Positions 24,369-32,239 of a stretch of DNA of 36,837 nt are shown in pieces. The first letter of the stretch is position 1, and each line of letters starts with the position of its first letter. A program made the translations under genes and the position numbers. The stretch covers positions 1 to 36,837 of the forward strand of contig NZ_CALAOH010000164.1 of assembly GCF_937926365.1 (NCBI RefSeq), in the 5' to 3' direction. The DNA comes from an uncultured Azohydromonas sp. (GTDB lineage: Bacteria; Pseudomonadota; Gammaproteobacteria; Burkholderiales; Burkholderiaceae_C). The notes under the pieces are model-generated. The model was not told the origin of the DNA. It did not search any database and saw only the letters and a program-made list of their open reading frames with translations.

Positions 24369-25196
24369 TCATACCGGGCCCGGCACCTGCGCTTGCTGGC
24401 ACGCCACCTGCGTCACCTCGCGCCGGCCGCCGTCCACGCGCACGGCGGTGAGCCGCCCGCCCCAGACGCAGCCGGTGTCCAGCGCCAGCAGGTCGGGGCG
24501 GTTCACCAGCCCCAGCGTGCTCCAGTGGCCGAAGGCCACGGGCTCGCCCGCGCTGCGCCGCCCGGGCGCCTCGAACCACGGCACCAGGCCGGGCGGGGCC
24601 TGCAGCGCGCCGTCCTTGGTCTTGAAGTCCAGCGTGCCGTCGGCGTCGACGAAGCGCACGCGCGTGAGCACGTTGATCACGAAACGCCAGCGGTCGGCGC
24701 CGCGCAGGTCCTCGCGCCAGCGCGCGGGCTCGTTGCCGTACATGACGGTGAGGAAGTCCCGCAGGTCCGGGCCGCGCAGCATCGTCTGCACCTCGTCGGC
24801 CAACGCCAGCGTCCGCGCCGTGTCCCACTGCGGCGGCAGCCCGGCGTGCACGCACAGCCAGCCCTCGCGCCGCAGCGCCAGCGGGCGCTGGCGCACCCAG
24901 TCGATCCAGGCCTCGCGCTCGGGCGCCTCCAGGATGTCGCGCAGGGTGTCGTTGCGGTGCTCCGGGCGCACGCCGTGCGCCACGGCCAGCAGGTGCAGGT
25001 CGTGGTTGCCCAGCAGCGCGTCGGCGGCGTCACCCAGATCGCGCAGCCGCCGCAGCGTGCGCAGCGAGGCCGGGCCGCGGTTGACGAGGTCGCCCAGCAC
25101 CGTGAGACGGTCGCGGGAGGGGGAGAAGTCCAACTCGGCCAGCAGCCGGTCGAACGCGTCGCAGCAGCCCTGCAGGTCGCCAATCAGATAGTGCAT
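24369..25196 (-). CDS. apaH: Bis(5'-nucleosyl)-tetraphosphatase, symmetrical
   Basis: A 275-residue metallophosphatase that splits diadenosine tetraphosphate into two ADP. The five metal-binding motifs are present: IGDLQGC, LGDLVNRGP, LLGNHDLHLL, VHAGLPPQW and FGHWSTLG. Start at MHYLIGD, the usual N-terminus; an in-frame upstream codon adds ten residues without family character. It lies just upstream of the riboswitch on the same strand but is probably a separate unit, and it is divergent from the CNNM-type gene. Confidence 0.95.
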   Translation of the reverse strand: MHYLIGDLQGCCDAFDRLLAELDFSPSRDRLTVLGDLVNRGPASLRTLRRLRDLGDAADALLGNHDLHLLAVAHGVRPEHRNDTLRDILEAPEREAWIDWVRQRPLALRREGWLCVHAGLPPQWDTARTLALADEVQTMLRGPDLRDFLTVMYGNEPARWREDLRGADRWRFVINVLTRVRFVDADGTLDFKTKDGALQAPPGLVPWFEAPGRRSAGEPVAFGHWSTLGLVNRPDLLALDTGCVWGGRLTAVRVDGGRREVTQVACQQAQVPGPV

Positions 25197-25270
25197 TCGG
25201 GGGATTCTGCTACGCTCACCGGCCACTTCTTCACGGTGCAGGCGCTGGACAAGCGGGCTGCACCTGCCCG

Positions 25271-26581
25271 ATGGACGTCGCGTTACTTGTATTCCTGATT
25301 CTCCTCAACGGGCTGTTCGCCATGTCGGAGATGGCGCTGACGGCCAGCCGCAAGACACGGCTGCAGGTCATGCTGGAGGCGGGCGAACCCGGCGCCCAGG
25401 CCGCGCTGGACCTGCATGACAACCCCACCAAGTTCCTCTCCACGGTGCAGATCGGCATCACGTCGATCGGCGTGCTCAACGGCATCGTGGGCGAGAACGC
25501 CTTCTCGCAGCCGCTGTCGCAGTGGCTCATCCAGACGCTGGGCGTGCCCGAGCACGCCGCCGCCGTGACGGCCACGGCGCTGGTGGTGATCATCATCACC
25601 ATCCTGACCATCATCTTCGGCGAGCTGGTGCCCAAGCGGCTGGGCCAGATGTTCCCGGAGCAGGTGGCGCGGCTGGTGGCGCTGCCGATGGAGGGCCTGA
25701 GCACCATCGCGCGGCCCTTCGTGGTGCTGCTGTCGGTGTGTACCGAGGCGGTGCTCAAGCTGCTGGGCATCCGCAACACCGCCAACCGCAGCGTGACGGA
25801 AGAGGAAATCGCCGCGCAGCTGGAGGAGGGCGTGGACGCCGGCGTGATCGAGGCCCAGGAGCACCAGATGGTGCGCAACGTGTTCCGCCTGGACGACCGC
25901 CAGATCGGCTCGATGATGATCCCGCGCGCCGACATCCAGTGGCTCGACGCCTCGGCCACCGCCGCCGACATCCAGGAAGTGCTGGCCGAGGGCGGGCACT
26001 CGCGCTACCCGGTATGCCGTGGCGACCTCAACGACGTGGTGGGCGTGGTCGCGGCGCAGGCCCTGCTGCGCCAGGTGCTGGCGGGGCAGCCGCTCGACAT
26101 CGCCGACCACCTCACCCCGCCGGTGTTCGTGCCCGAGACGCTCTCGGGCATGGAGCTGCTGGAGCACTTCCGCGCCTCGGGCGCGGAGATGGTGTTCGTG
26201 GTGGACGAGTACGGCGAGGTGCAGGGCGTCATCACGATCCGCGACCTGCTCGAAGCCATCACCGGCGAGTTCAGCGGCGGCGGCGGCGTGGACGAGCAGC
26301 CCTGGGCCACGCCGCGCGACGACGGCAGCTGGCTGCTCGACGGCCTGATCCCCGTGCCCGAGCTCAAGGACCGGCTCGCGCTCAAGGAACTGCCCGAGGA
26401 GGAGCGCGGCCGCTACAACACCCTGGCCGGCATGGTGCTGCTGCTGCTGGGCCGCCTGCCCAAGACCGCCGACACGGTGGAATGGGCCGATTGGCGCTTC
26501 GAGGTGGTGGACCTGGACGGCAAGCGCATCGACAAGGTGCTGGCCACGCCGCTGACCGCCGCCGCCCGGGCCGGGGACTGA
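25271..26581 (+). CDS. CNNM/CorC-type membrane protein (hemolysin-family, UPF0053)
   Basis: A 436-residue inner-membrane protein. Residues ~1-190 are the CNNM (DUF21) domain with three to four membrane segments (MDVALLVFLILLNGLFAMSE; VVIIITILTIIFGELVPKRL). A CBS pair follows (~205-335: IPRADIQWLDASATAADIQE; EMVFVVDEYGEVQGVITIRD), then a CorC_HlyC C-terminal domain (~345-430). Such proteins are linked to magnesium/cobalt homeostasis; hemolysin is a historic name. ATG start; the frame begins 74 bp from apaH on the other strand. Confidence 0.93.
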   Translation: MDVALLVFLILLNGLFAMSEMALTASRKTRLQVMLEAGEPGAQAALDLHDNPTKFLSTVQIGITSIGVLNGIVGENAFSQPLSQWLIQTLGVPEHAAAVTATALVVIIITILTIIFGELVPKRLGQMFPEQVARLVALPMEGLSTIARPFVVLLSVCTEAVLKLLGIRNTANRSVTEEEIAAQLEEGVDAGVIEAQEHQMVRNVFRLDDRQIGSMMIPRADIQWLDASATAADIQEVLAEGGHSRYPVCRGDLNDVVGVVAAQALLRQVLAGQPLDIADHLTPPVFVPETLSGMELLEHFRASGAEMVFVVDEYGEVQGVITIRDLLEAITGEFSGGGGVDEQPWATPRDDGSWLLDGLIPVPELKDRLALKELPEEERGRYNTLAGMVLLLLGRLPKTADTVEWADWRFEVVDLDGKRIDKVLATPLTAAARAGD

Positions 26582-26707
26582 AGCGGCGCCCGCGCCCCGG
26601 CCAGCCCATCCCGATTTCAATTCCGATACCGGCCCCGGGCGCCGCGGCCACTGCCGCCGCCGCGCCGTTGCCGCCGCAGCCATCAACCACTTCCCGCGAG
26701 GACTCCC

Positions 26708-27457
26708 ATGATCAATCCCGCCCTGCACCTCGACCCCGTGGCGCTGGACCGCAACCACCACCGCACGCTGCGGCTGCAACTGCCCGTGGACCTGGCCGCC
26801 GCGGCGGGCAAGCTCAACGCCTGCTTCCTGCACGGCGCGGAGTTCCCGCAGGCCTGCCTGGAGTACCCGATCGTGTTCGTGCGCGCCGGCGCCGACGCCG
26901 CCGGGCAGCCGCAGGTGGCGCCCATGGCGGTGCTGGGCCTCACGCGCGACGAGAACCTGTACCTGCGCCCGGACGGCGGCTGGGTCGCGCAGTACCTGCC
27001 GGCGCAGCTGCGGGTCTACCCCTTCGCGCTGGCGCAGGTGGACGCGCAGCAGGCCGCGCTGTGCATCGACCGCAGCTACAAGGGCGTGTCCGAGACCGAG
27101 GGCGAGGTGCTGTTCGATGCCGAGGGCAACCCCTCGGCGCTGGTGCAGCGCATGCAGCAGCAGCTGCCCGAGCTCGAAGCCGAGGCGCAGCGCACGCGCC
27201 GCGGCTGCCAGCGGCTGATGGAGCTGGGGCTGCTGCAGGAGATGCGGCTGGACATCAGCCAGGGCGAGGGTGGCCCCACGCTGCGCGTGGACGGCTTCAT
27301 GGCCGTGGCCGAGGAAAGGCTGCTCAAGCTCGACGACGCGACGCTGGCCGAGCTCTCGCGCAACGGGCTGCTGCGCCTGATCCACGCGCACCAGATCTCG
27401 ATGGTGCACCTGCGCCACCTGGCCGAGCGGCGCGCGACGCGCGCGGCGGCGCACTGA
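26708..27457 (+). CDS. SapC-family protein
   Basis: A 249-residue soluble protein matching the SapC family. Marks are HLDPVALDRNHHRTLRLQLP, LNACFLHGAEFPQACLEYPI and VFVRAGADAAGQPQVAPMAV, then NLYLRPDGGWVAQYLPAQLR, YPFAL and CIDRSYKGVSETEGEVLFD. It is unrelated in sequence to the peptide-transport SapC permease of enterics. The role is not settled; a link to S-layer-like surface proteins was proposed for the family name. GAGGACTCCC precedes the ATG. It lies 126 bp after the CNNM gene. Confidence 0.9.
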   Translation: MINPALHLDPVALDRNHHRTLRLQLPVDLAAAAGKLNACFLHGAEFPQACLEYPIVFVRAGADAAGQPQVAPMAVLGLTRDENLYLRPDGGWVAQYLPAQLRVYPFALAQVDAQQAALCIDRSYKGVSETEGEVLFDAEGNPSALVQRMQQQLPELEAEAQRTRRGCQRLMELGLLQEMRLDISQGEGGPTLRVDGFMAVAEERLLKLDDATLAELSRNGLLRLIHAHQISMVHLRHLAERRATRAAAH

Positions 27458-27470
27458 GCAATTCTTTGTC

Positions 27471-27499
27471 CCCTCGCCCCCGCGCAGCGGGGGCGAGGG
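27471..27499. terminator. 13-bp hairpin after the SapC-family gene
   Basis: A perfect 13-bp stem (27471-27483 with 27487-27499, starting CCCTCGCCCC) closes a 3-nt loop, 13 bp after the SapC stop. It is preceded by ATTCTTTGT but has no T tail. It lies between convergent genes and probably stops transcription in both directions. Confidence 0.6.
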
Positions 27500-27567
27500 C
27501 AGGGTGAGGGGGCGGTCGCGTCAGCAACCGGGCCTCATTCCAATTCGTCCTTGTCACTGAAATAACC

Positions 27568-27652
27568 TCGTCACACCCGCGCAGGCGGGTGTCCACGAAT
27601 ACCGGGCGGCATCCCGGCCAGCGTGGATGCCCGCCTTCGCGGGCATGACGGG
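27568..27652. repeat. REP-like inverted pair of palindromic units
   Basis: Two related units face each other. TCACACCCGCGCAGGCGGGT (27571 on) has an 8-bp hairpin. The second unit has ATGCCCGC-CTTC-GCGGGCAT (27627-27646), and its reverse complement begins GTCATGCCCGCGAAGGCGGG. Each is followed by TCCACG. This is the form of REP/BIME-type intergenic repeats common in Betaproteobacteria. It sits between convergent genes, where it may also end transcripts. Confidence 0.75.
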
Positions 27653-27683
27653 GGAATGTTTCAGCTTCGAGCGAAAGGTCGAA

Positions 27684-28160
27684 TCAGGCCCCGGTCTGCT
27701 CGCGGTGGTGCGCCAGCAGCCGCTCCAGCAGCTTGTCGAACTGCTTGCGCTCGTTGGGCGAGAACACGCCGAAGACCTCCTCGTTGTGGCGCTCGATGAG
27801 CGCCATCACCTTGCGCCAGGCCGCGCGGCCCGACGCGGTGAGCGTGAGCACCACGCCGCGCGCGTCGGCCGAGTTGGCCTGCTTGCGCACCAGGCCCTGG
27901 TCGGCCAGCGACTGCGCCGCGCGGCTGGCCTGCGCCTTGTTCAGCCGCGCCCGGGCGGCAAGCTCCACCACCGACAGCGGCTCGAAGGCGCCGATGGCCG
28001 CCAGGCAGCGCGCGTCGCCCGGGGCGACACCGCTGGCGCGCAGCCCGCTGCCGCTGCCGAAGGCGTCGCTGAGCTTGTAGAGCTCGTGTAGCCGGTGACT
28101 GAGCAACGCATCCAGCGCCGGCGGAGGAGTGCGGGTGGCAGGCTTGGAACGGGTTGACAT
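27684..28160 (-). CDS. MarR-family transcriptional regulator
   Basis: A 158-residue winged-helix regulator. The helix-turn-helix is LSVVELAARARLNKAQASRA followed by AQSLADQGLVRK, and the wing is NSADARGVVLTLTASGRAAW. The C-terminal helix EEVFGVFSPNERKQFDKLLE is the dimerisation part. Start at MSTRSKPATR (28160); an in-frame ATG at 28226 adds 22 residues. It is divergent from the LhgO-like oxidoreductase across ~600 bp and could control it, but the ligand is unknown. Confidence 0.92.
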   Translation of the reverse strand: MSTRSKPATRTPPPALDALLSHRLHELYKLSDAFGSGSGLRASGVAPGDARCLAAIGAFEPLSVVELAARARLNKAQASRAAQSLADQGLVRKQANSADARGVVLTLTASGRAAWRKVMALIERHNEEVFGVFSPNERKQFDKLLERLLAHHREQTGA

Positions 28161-28762
28161 GGACGGCTCGCTGTTTCTGTACCGAAGGGAAAGCCAGTGT
28201 ACCGAGTACGCAGTCGTGTTGCGCACTCAACCGCCCATTTCGACGTGGGCGGCCGGCCCAGCCCGCCACGGCGTCGTGGAAAACCCGCTGCCGCGGCACC
28301 GGTATGGCGCCGCCGAGACGGCCACGAGCCGTGGCGCACACAACCATGGCAAGCGGCGCGCCCGCGCTGGGCGTGCAAATGGGGCAGTCTCCGTGCCCAG
28401 GAAGTTTCGGTGTGGCCGGCAACCATCGCTGTCCCCCTTGGCCGGGGCAGCCCATGGATGCATGCTGGACGAACCACCGCGCCCGCCCCGTGCCGGTGCA
28501 CGCCGTTGCCGCCGCAGCCAGGGCCCGGCACCGGGCGCCGCGTGCGCGGTGCATGCTCAGCATTCGCGCGCCAGGTGCGCCGTACCGCCGCGCCGGCCCT
28601 GGGCCGCGCTCACGTAAATCCTTCTATGCACATCGCCATGCCGATCGATTTCCTTCACGACACGGCGCCGCGCCGCCCGGCCGCCGCCGAAGCCTCCTGC
28701 GCGAAGCCGCTGTCCACTGCCTCCCAGGCGTCCCGGGCGACGCTGCACTCGGGGAGCCGGCC
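28161..28762. other. Long non-coding gap between divergent genes
   Basis: 602 bp without a supported gene. Frames run open here only because of high GC; their translations are Arg/Pro/Ala-rich with no family character. A partial palindrome GTTGCGCACTCAAC (28218-28231) is a possible MarR-type operator, but symmetry is poor. No convincing hairpin or RNA gene is seen. Confidence 0.5.
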
Positions 28763-29881
28763 ATGAGCATCGAACGCGTCGATACCGTGGTCGTGGGCGC
28801 CGGCGTGGTCGGGCTGGCGGTGGCGCGGGCCCTGGCGCAGCGCGGGCACGAGGTGCTGGTGCTGGAGGCCGCCACCGCCATCGGCACCGGCACGAGTTCG
28901 CGCAACAGCGAGGTCATCCACGCCGGGCTGTACTACCCCACCGGCTCGCTCAAGGCGCGCCTGTGCGTGCAGGGGCGCGAGCGGCTGTACGACTACTGCG
29001 CCGAGCGCGGCCTGGGCCACCGGCGCTGCGGCAAGCTCATCGCCGCCACGGACGAGGCCCAGGTCGCCGCGCTGCGCGCGCTGCAGGCCCAGGCGCTGGC
29101 CAACGGCGTGGGCGACGTGCAGTGGCTCGACGGCGCGCAGGCGCGCGAGCTGGAGCCGCAGCTGCGCGCCGTGGCGGGGCTGCTGTCGCCCTCCACCGGC
29201 ATCGTGGACAGCCACGCGCTGATGCTGAGCCTGCTGGGTGACGCCGAGGCCGCCGGCGCCATGCTGGCGCTGGCCAGCCCGGTGCTCTCGGGCCGCGCCA
29301 CGGCGCAGGGCATCGAGCTGCAGGTCGGCGGCGAGCAGCCCATGGCATTGCTGGCGCAGTGCGTGGTCAACAGTGCCGGGCACGGGGCACCGGCGCTGGC
29401 CGGCCGCATCCAGGGCCTGGCGCCGCAACACGTGCCGCGGGCCTGGGCCTGCAAGGGCCACTACTTCAGCCTGCGCGGGCGCAGTCCCTTCGCGCGGCTG
29501 GTGTACCCGCTGCACGACTCGGCCGGCCTGGGCGTGCACCTCACGCTGGACCTGGGCGGCCAGGCGCGCTTCGGCCCCGACACGCAATGGCTGGAGGATG
29601 CCGATCCGGCCACCTTCGACTACCGCGTGGACGAGTCGCGCATCCCGGCTTTCGAGGCTGCCATCCGCCGCTACTGGCCGGCGTTGCCGGACGGGGCGCT
29701 GGCGCCGGCCTATACCGGCGTGCGCCCCAAGATCAGCGGCCCCGGCCAGCCCGCAGCGGATTTCCGCATCGATGCCGCGGCGCAGCATGGCGTACCCGGC
29801 TTGGTGAACCTGTTCGGCATCGAGTCGCCCGGACTCACCGCTTGCCTGGCGCTGGCCGAGCATGTCGCGGCGCAGCTGTGA
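28763..29881 (+). CDS. FAD-dependent oxidoreductase, L-2-hydroxyglutarate oxidase-like
   Basis: A 372-residue DAO-family flavoprotein. The N-terminus has the FAD-binding VVVGAGVVGLAVARALAQRG motif. SSRNSEVIHAGLYYPTGSLK, then RCGKLIAATDEAQ, and the C-terminal YTGVRPKISGPGQPAADF with GIESPGLTACLALAEHV are the marks of the LhgO/L2HGDH branch. It probably oxidises L-2-hydroxyglutarate or a close 2-hydroxy acid to the keto acid. GGGGAG precedes the ATG at 28763. A much longer frame extends upstream but has no protein-like content. Confidence 0.88.
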   Translation: MSIERVDTVVVGAGVVGLAVARALAQRGHEVLVLEAATAIGTGTSSRNSEVIHAGLYYPTGSLKARLCVQGRERLYDYCAERGLGHRRCGKLIAATDEAQVAALRALQAQALANGVGDVQWLDGAQARELEPQLRAVAGLLSPSTGIVDSHALMLSLLGDAEAAGAMLALASPVLSGRATAQGIELQVGGEQPMALLAQCVVNSAGHGAPALAGRIQGLAPQHVPRAWACKGHYFSLRGRSPFARLVYPLHDSAGLGVHLTLDLGGQARFGPDTQWLEDADPATFDYRVDESRIPAFEAAIRRYWPALPDGALAPAYTGVRPKISGPGQPAADFRIDAAAQHGVPGLVNLFGIESPGLTACLALAEHVAAQL

Positions 29882-29895
29882 GTGCGGGCGCAACC

Positions 29896-29918
29896 AAAAA
29901 ATGTGCTGCGGTGCAGCA
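29896..29918 (-). terminator. Possible weak terminator on the minus strand
   Basis: TGCTGC-GGT-GCAGCA (29904-29918) forms a 6-bp hairpin. Read on the minus strand it is followed by CATTTTTTGG. The stem is short and no gene on that strand ends close to it; recD stops more than 400 bp away. Low confidence. Confidence 0.3.
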
Positions 29919-30014
29919 AACTTATGCAAGCTCCGAGTAAGGGTTGGTCCGCTGCAACGAGGGGTGGGTGAGCCCTAGCATGGCTTTCCCTGACCACGCC
30001 CAACGGAGTACGGC

Positions 30015-30251
30015 ATGCTGCAACACCGGTGCACGACCCCTGGCTGCTTCGAGCTGCTGGACCACAGCGGCTTGTGTCAGCGCTGCAGTGAAGGCGAAAC
30101 GCCCCAGCGCCGCGGCCCGGTGACGGCACGTGACCTGTTCTATTCCAAGGTCTACGGCGGTCGCGACGCGGAAGTCACCCGCTACCGCCTCGATCACCAG
30201 TCCCAGGCCCCCTGCAGTTCGAAGAATCAAGGCTCCTCTTCACATTGTTGA
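30015..30251 (+). CDS. Small Cys-rich (zinc-ribbon-like) hypothetical protein
   Basis: A 78-residue frame. The N-terminus has HRCTTPGCFELLDHSGLCQR with a further Cys, giving C6, C11, C21 and C24, a likely metal-binding knuckle resembling the start of some HNH-type proteins. The rest (SEGETPQRRGPVTARDLFYS) has no recognised domain. GGAG lies 6 nt before the ATG, and a good terminator follows 59 bp after the stop on the same strand, both arguing for a real gene. Function unknown. Confidence 0.5.
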   Translation: MLQHRCTTPGCFELLDHSGLCQRCSEGETPQRRGPVTARDLFYSKVYGGRDAEVTRYRLDHQSQAPCSSKNQGSSSHC

Positions 30252-30309
30252 AAACCCGTTGGAGGGCCATCCCGCCTGAGGCGACGGCCCAACCCGCAAC
30301 CGCTCCGTT

Positions 30310-30342
30310 CCAGCCCCGCCTCGCGCGGGGCTGGTTCTTTTC
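30310..30342 (+). terminator. Rho-independent terminator
   Basis: CCAGCCCCGC and GCGGGGCTGG form a perfect 10-bp stem around CTCGC (30310-30334), followed by TTCTTTTC. The T-rich tail is on the + strand, so it ends the transcript of the small Cys-rich gene. It also lies just beyond the recD stop on the other strand. Confidence 0.8.
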
Positions 30343-32215
30343 AGGGGCCGAATTCCTCGCGCAGCCGCGCGCTCAATCCCGAATTTCGCCGCGTGGGCGT
30401 GGCAATTGCGCCCTCGATGGCCGCCGCGCTGCCCACCAGCGTGACGCGCGAGCGTGCACGCGTGAGCCCGGTATGGAGCAGTTCCCGGCTCAGTACCCGG
30501 CTGGCTTGCGCGGGCAACACCAGCAGCACCTCCTCGAACTCCGAGCCCTGCGCGCGATGCACGCTCAGCGCGAAGGCACCCTGGTGCGGCGGCAACCGTG
30601 CCGGCGCCACGGCGCGCGGGCCCGAGGCTGACGGAAACATCACCCGCAGCGTGCCATCGGCCGCGGGCAGCACGATGCCCACGTCGCCGTTGAACAACTG
30701 CAAGCCTTCGTCGTTGCGCGTGACAAGCACCGCACGGCCCGGATACCACGGCGCATTGGGAGCAGCGTTCACGACGCGACGCGCATGAGACGCAACCAAT
30801 TCGTCCAGCATTGCCACGCCGCGCTCACCTTCGCGCAGCGCTGCCAGCACGCGGAAACGGTTGAAGGCGGTTGTGGCCGCATCCACATCGCGCGGGTCGC
30901 GGCGCAGCGCTTCGAAGTAGGGCGCAAAGCCTGCCAGCAGGCATTGTTGAGCGGCGGGCGAGAGCGCGGGCTGGCCTTCGGGCAGCCATCGCAGCGAGCC
31001 CGGCGGCGCGCCGTCCGTGGCGGCCGGTGCCGTGGAAGGCGGCTGCAACGCGGTGGCCGGCGCCCGCGCCTCGTGCAGCAGCGCCAGCGCCTCCACGGCG
31101 TGGCCGGCGTTGACCGCGCGTGCCAGGCGGCCCAGGGGCGAGTCCGCGCCGAACCTGAAATTCCGTCGCAGCCATACCACGCTGTCCGCGAGCCCGGTGC
31201 GCTGGCTCGCCGCGGGGGGCGCGGCGATGGCCGCCGGTTCCAGGCCGCACAGCGTGGCCAGCTCCCGGATGCAGGCCGGGCTGAGCCTGGGATCGGCCGC
31301 CACTTCGGCGAAGACCTGTCCGGCCTCCACGGCGGCGAGCTGGTCCTTGTCGCCCAGCAGCACGATACGGGCGCTCGCCGGCACGGCCTCCAGCAGCCGT
31401 GCCGCCAGTGCCAGGTCCAGCATGGAGGCCTCGTCCACCACCAGCACGTCGATGGGCAGCAGGTGGCCGGCGTGGTGCCTGAAGCCGCCTCCGCGGCCAC
31501 CGTGCCCGCCCAGCAGGCGGTGCACGGTCCAGGCCTGCGTGGGCAGCCGCGCGCGCAGGTCCGGCGGCAGTCGCGGGCCATGCTCGCGCATGGCCGCGGC
31601 CAGCCGCGCCGCGGCCTTGCCGGTGGGCGCGGCCAGGGCGATGTGGCTGTGCGGCGCCTGCGCCAGCAGGCAGGCCAGGAGCTTCACCACCGTCGTGGTC
31701 TTGCCCGTGCCCGGGCCGCCGCTGACCACCAGCAGCCGGCGGCGCAGTGCCAGCGCGGCGGCCAGTTGCTGCCAGTCCGCCTCGCCGTCCCGGTGTGTGT
31801 CGTCGGCGAAGAGTTCGTGCAGCAGCGCGCGGGCGCGCGGCGCGACGGGCGTGTCGTCCACGGCGCGCGCGGCCTGAACCAGCCGGCGCGCCAGGCGGCG
31901 CTCCAGGTCGAAGTGGCGGTGCAGGTACAGCCGCTCGCCGTCCAGGATCAGCGGCATCGCGCCCGGCGCCTGCGGCGTGCCGACGATGCGCGAGGCCTGC
32001 AGCCCCGCGCGCAGGGTGGCCGCCTCGGCCAGCTCATCGAGCTGCAGGCAGACGTGGCCCTCGCTGGCGGCCAGGCTCAGCGCCAACGCGGCGCGCGCGG
32101 CGAGCGCGGCGTCCTCGGGGCTGGCGCCGGCTTCCAGCGCCCACTGCTGTGCCTGCTGGGCGAAGCCCTGGGCGAGGTCGTGGGTGGGAGAGGAGGCCAG
32201 GAAGTCACTCGGCAC
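30341..32215 (-). CDS. recD: Exodeoxyribonuclease V alpha subunit (RecD helicase)
   Basis: A 624-residue 5'-3' helicase of the RecBCD complex. Walker A is SGGPGTGKTTT; further motifs are LAAPTGKAAARLAAAM, VVDEASMLDLALAA, LGDKDQLAAVEAGQVF, FALSVHRAQGSEFEEVLLVL and LLHTGLTRARSRVTLVG, the full set of superfamily 1 helicase motifs. Length is close to E. coli RecD. The start is GTG 32215; no better ATG lies in frame. It is separated from recB by three genes (protease, TOPRIM-like, ATPase) although recB and recD are usually adjacent. It begins 24 bp after the protease stop, so the two are probably co-transcribed. Confidence 0.92.
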   Translation of the reverse strand: MPSDFLASSPTHDLAQGFAQQAQQWALEAGASPEDAALAARAALALSLAASEGHVCLQLDELAEAATLRAGLQASRIVGTPQAPGAMPLILDGERLYLHRHFDLERRLARRLVQAARAVDDTPVAPRARALLHELFADDTHRDGEADWQQLAAALALRRRLLVVSGGPGTGKTTTVVKLLACLLAQAPHSHIALAAPTGKAAARLAAAMREHGPRLPPDLRARLPTQAWTVHRLLGGHGGRGGGFRHHAGHLLPIDVLVVDEASMLDLALAARLLEAVPASARIVLLGDKDQLAAVEAGQVFAEVAADPRLSPACIRELATLCGLEPAAIAAPPAASQRTGLADSVVWLRRNFRFGADSPLGRLARAVNAGHAVEALALLHEARAPATALQPPSTAPAATDGAPPGSLRWLPEGQPALSPAAQQCLLAGFAPYFEALRRDPRDVDAATTAFNRFRVLAALREGERGVAMLDELVASHARRVVNAAPNAPWYPGRAVLVTRNDEGLQLFNGDVGIVLPAADGTLRVMFPSASGPRAVAPARLPPHQGAFALSVHRAQGSEFEEVLLVLPAQASRVLSRELLHTGLTRARSRVTLVGSAAAIEGAIATPTRRNSGLSARLREEFGP

Positions 32216-32239
32216 TGCAACTGATCCGCTGCACCGGCG

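Noticed and set aside
25283..27454. 723-residue frame on the - strand
   Set aside because: Shadow of the CNNM and SapC-family genes, crossing the gap between them; no protein-like content.
28218..28231. MarR operator GTTGCGCACTCAAC
   Set aside because: Only the outer four bases are symmetric; too weak to call as a feature of its own.
28154..28762. N-terminal extension of the LhgO-like protein
   Set aside because: Open only by GC bias; the FAD-binding N-terminus and a GGGGAG ribosome binding site fix the start at 28763.
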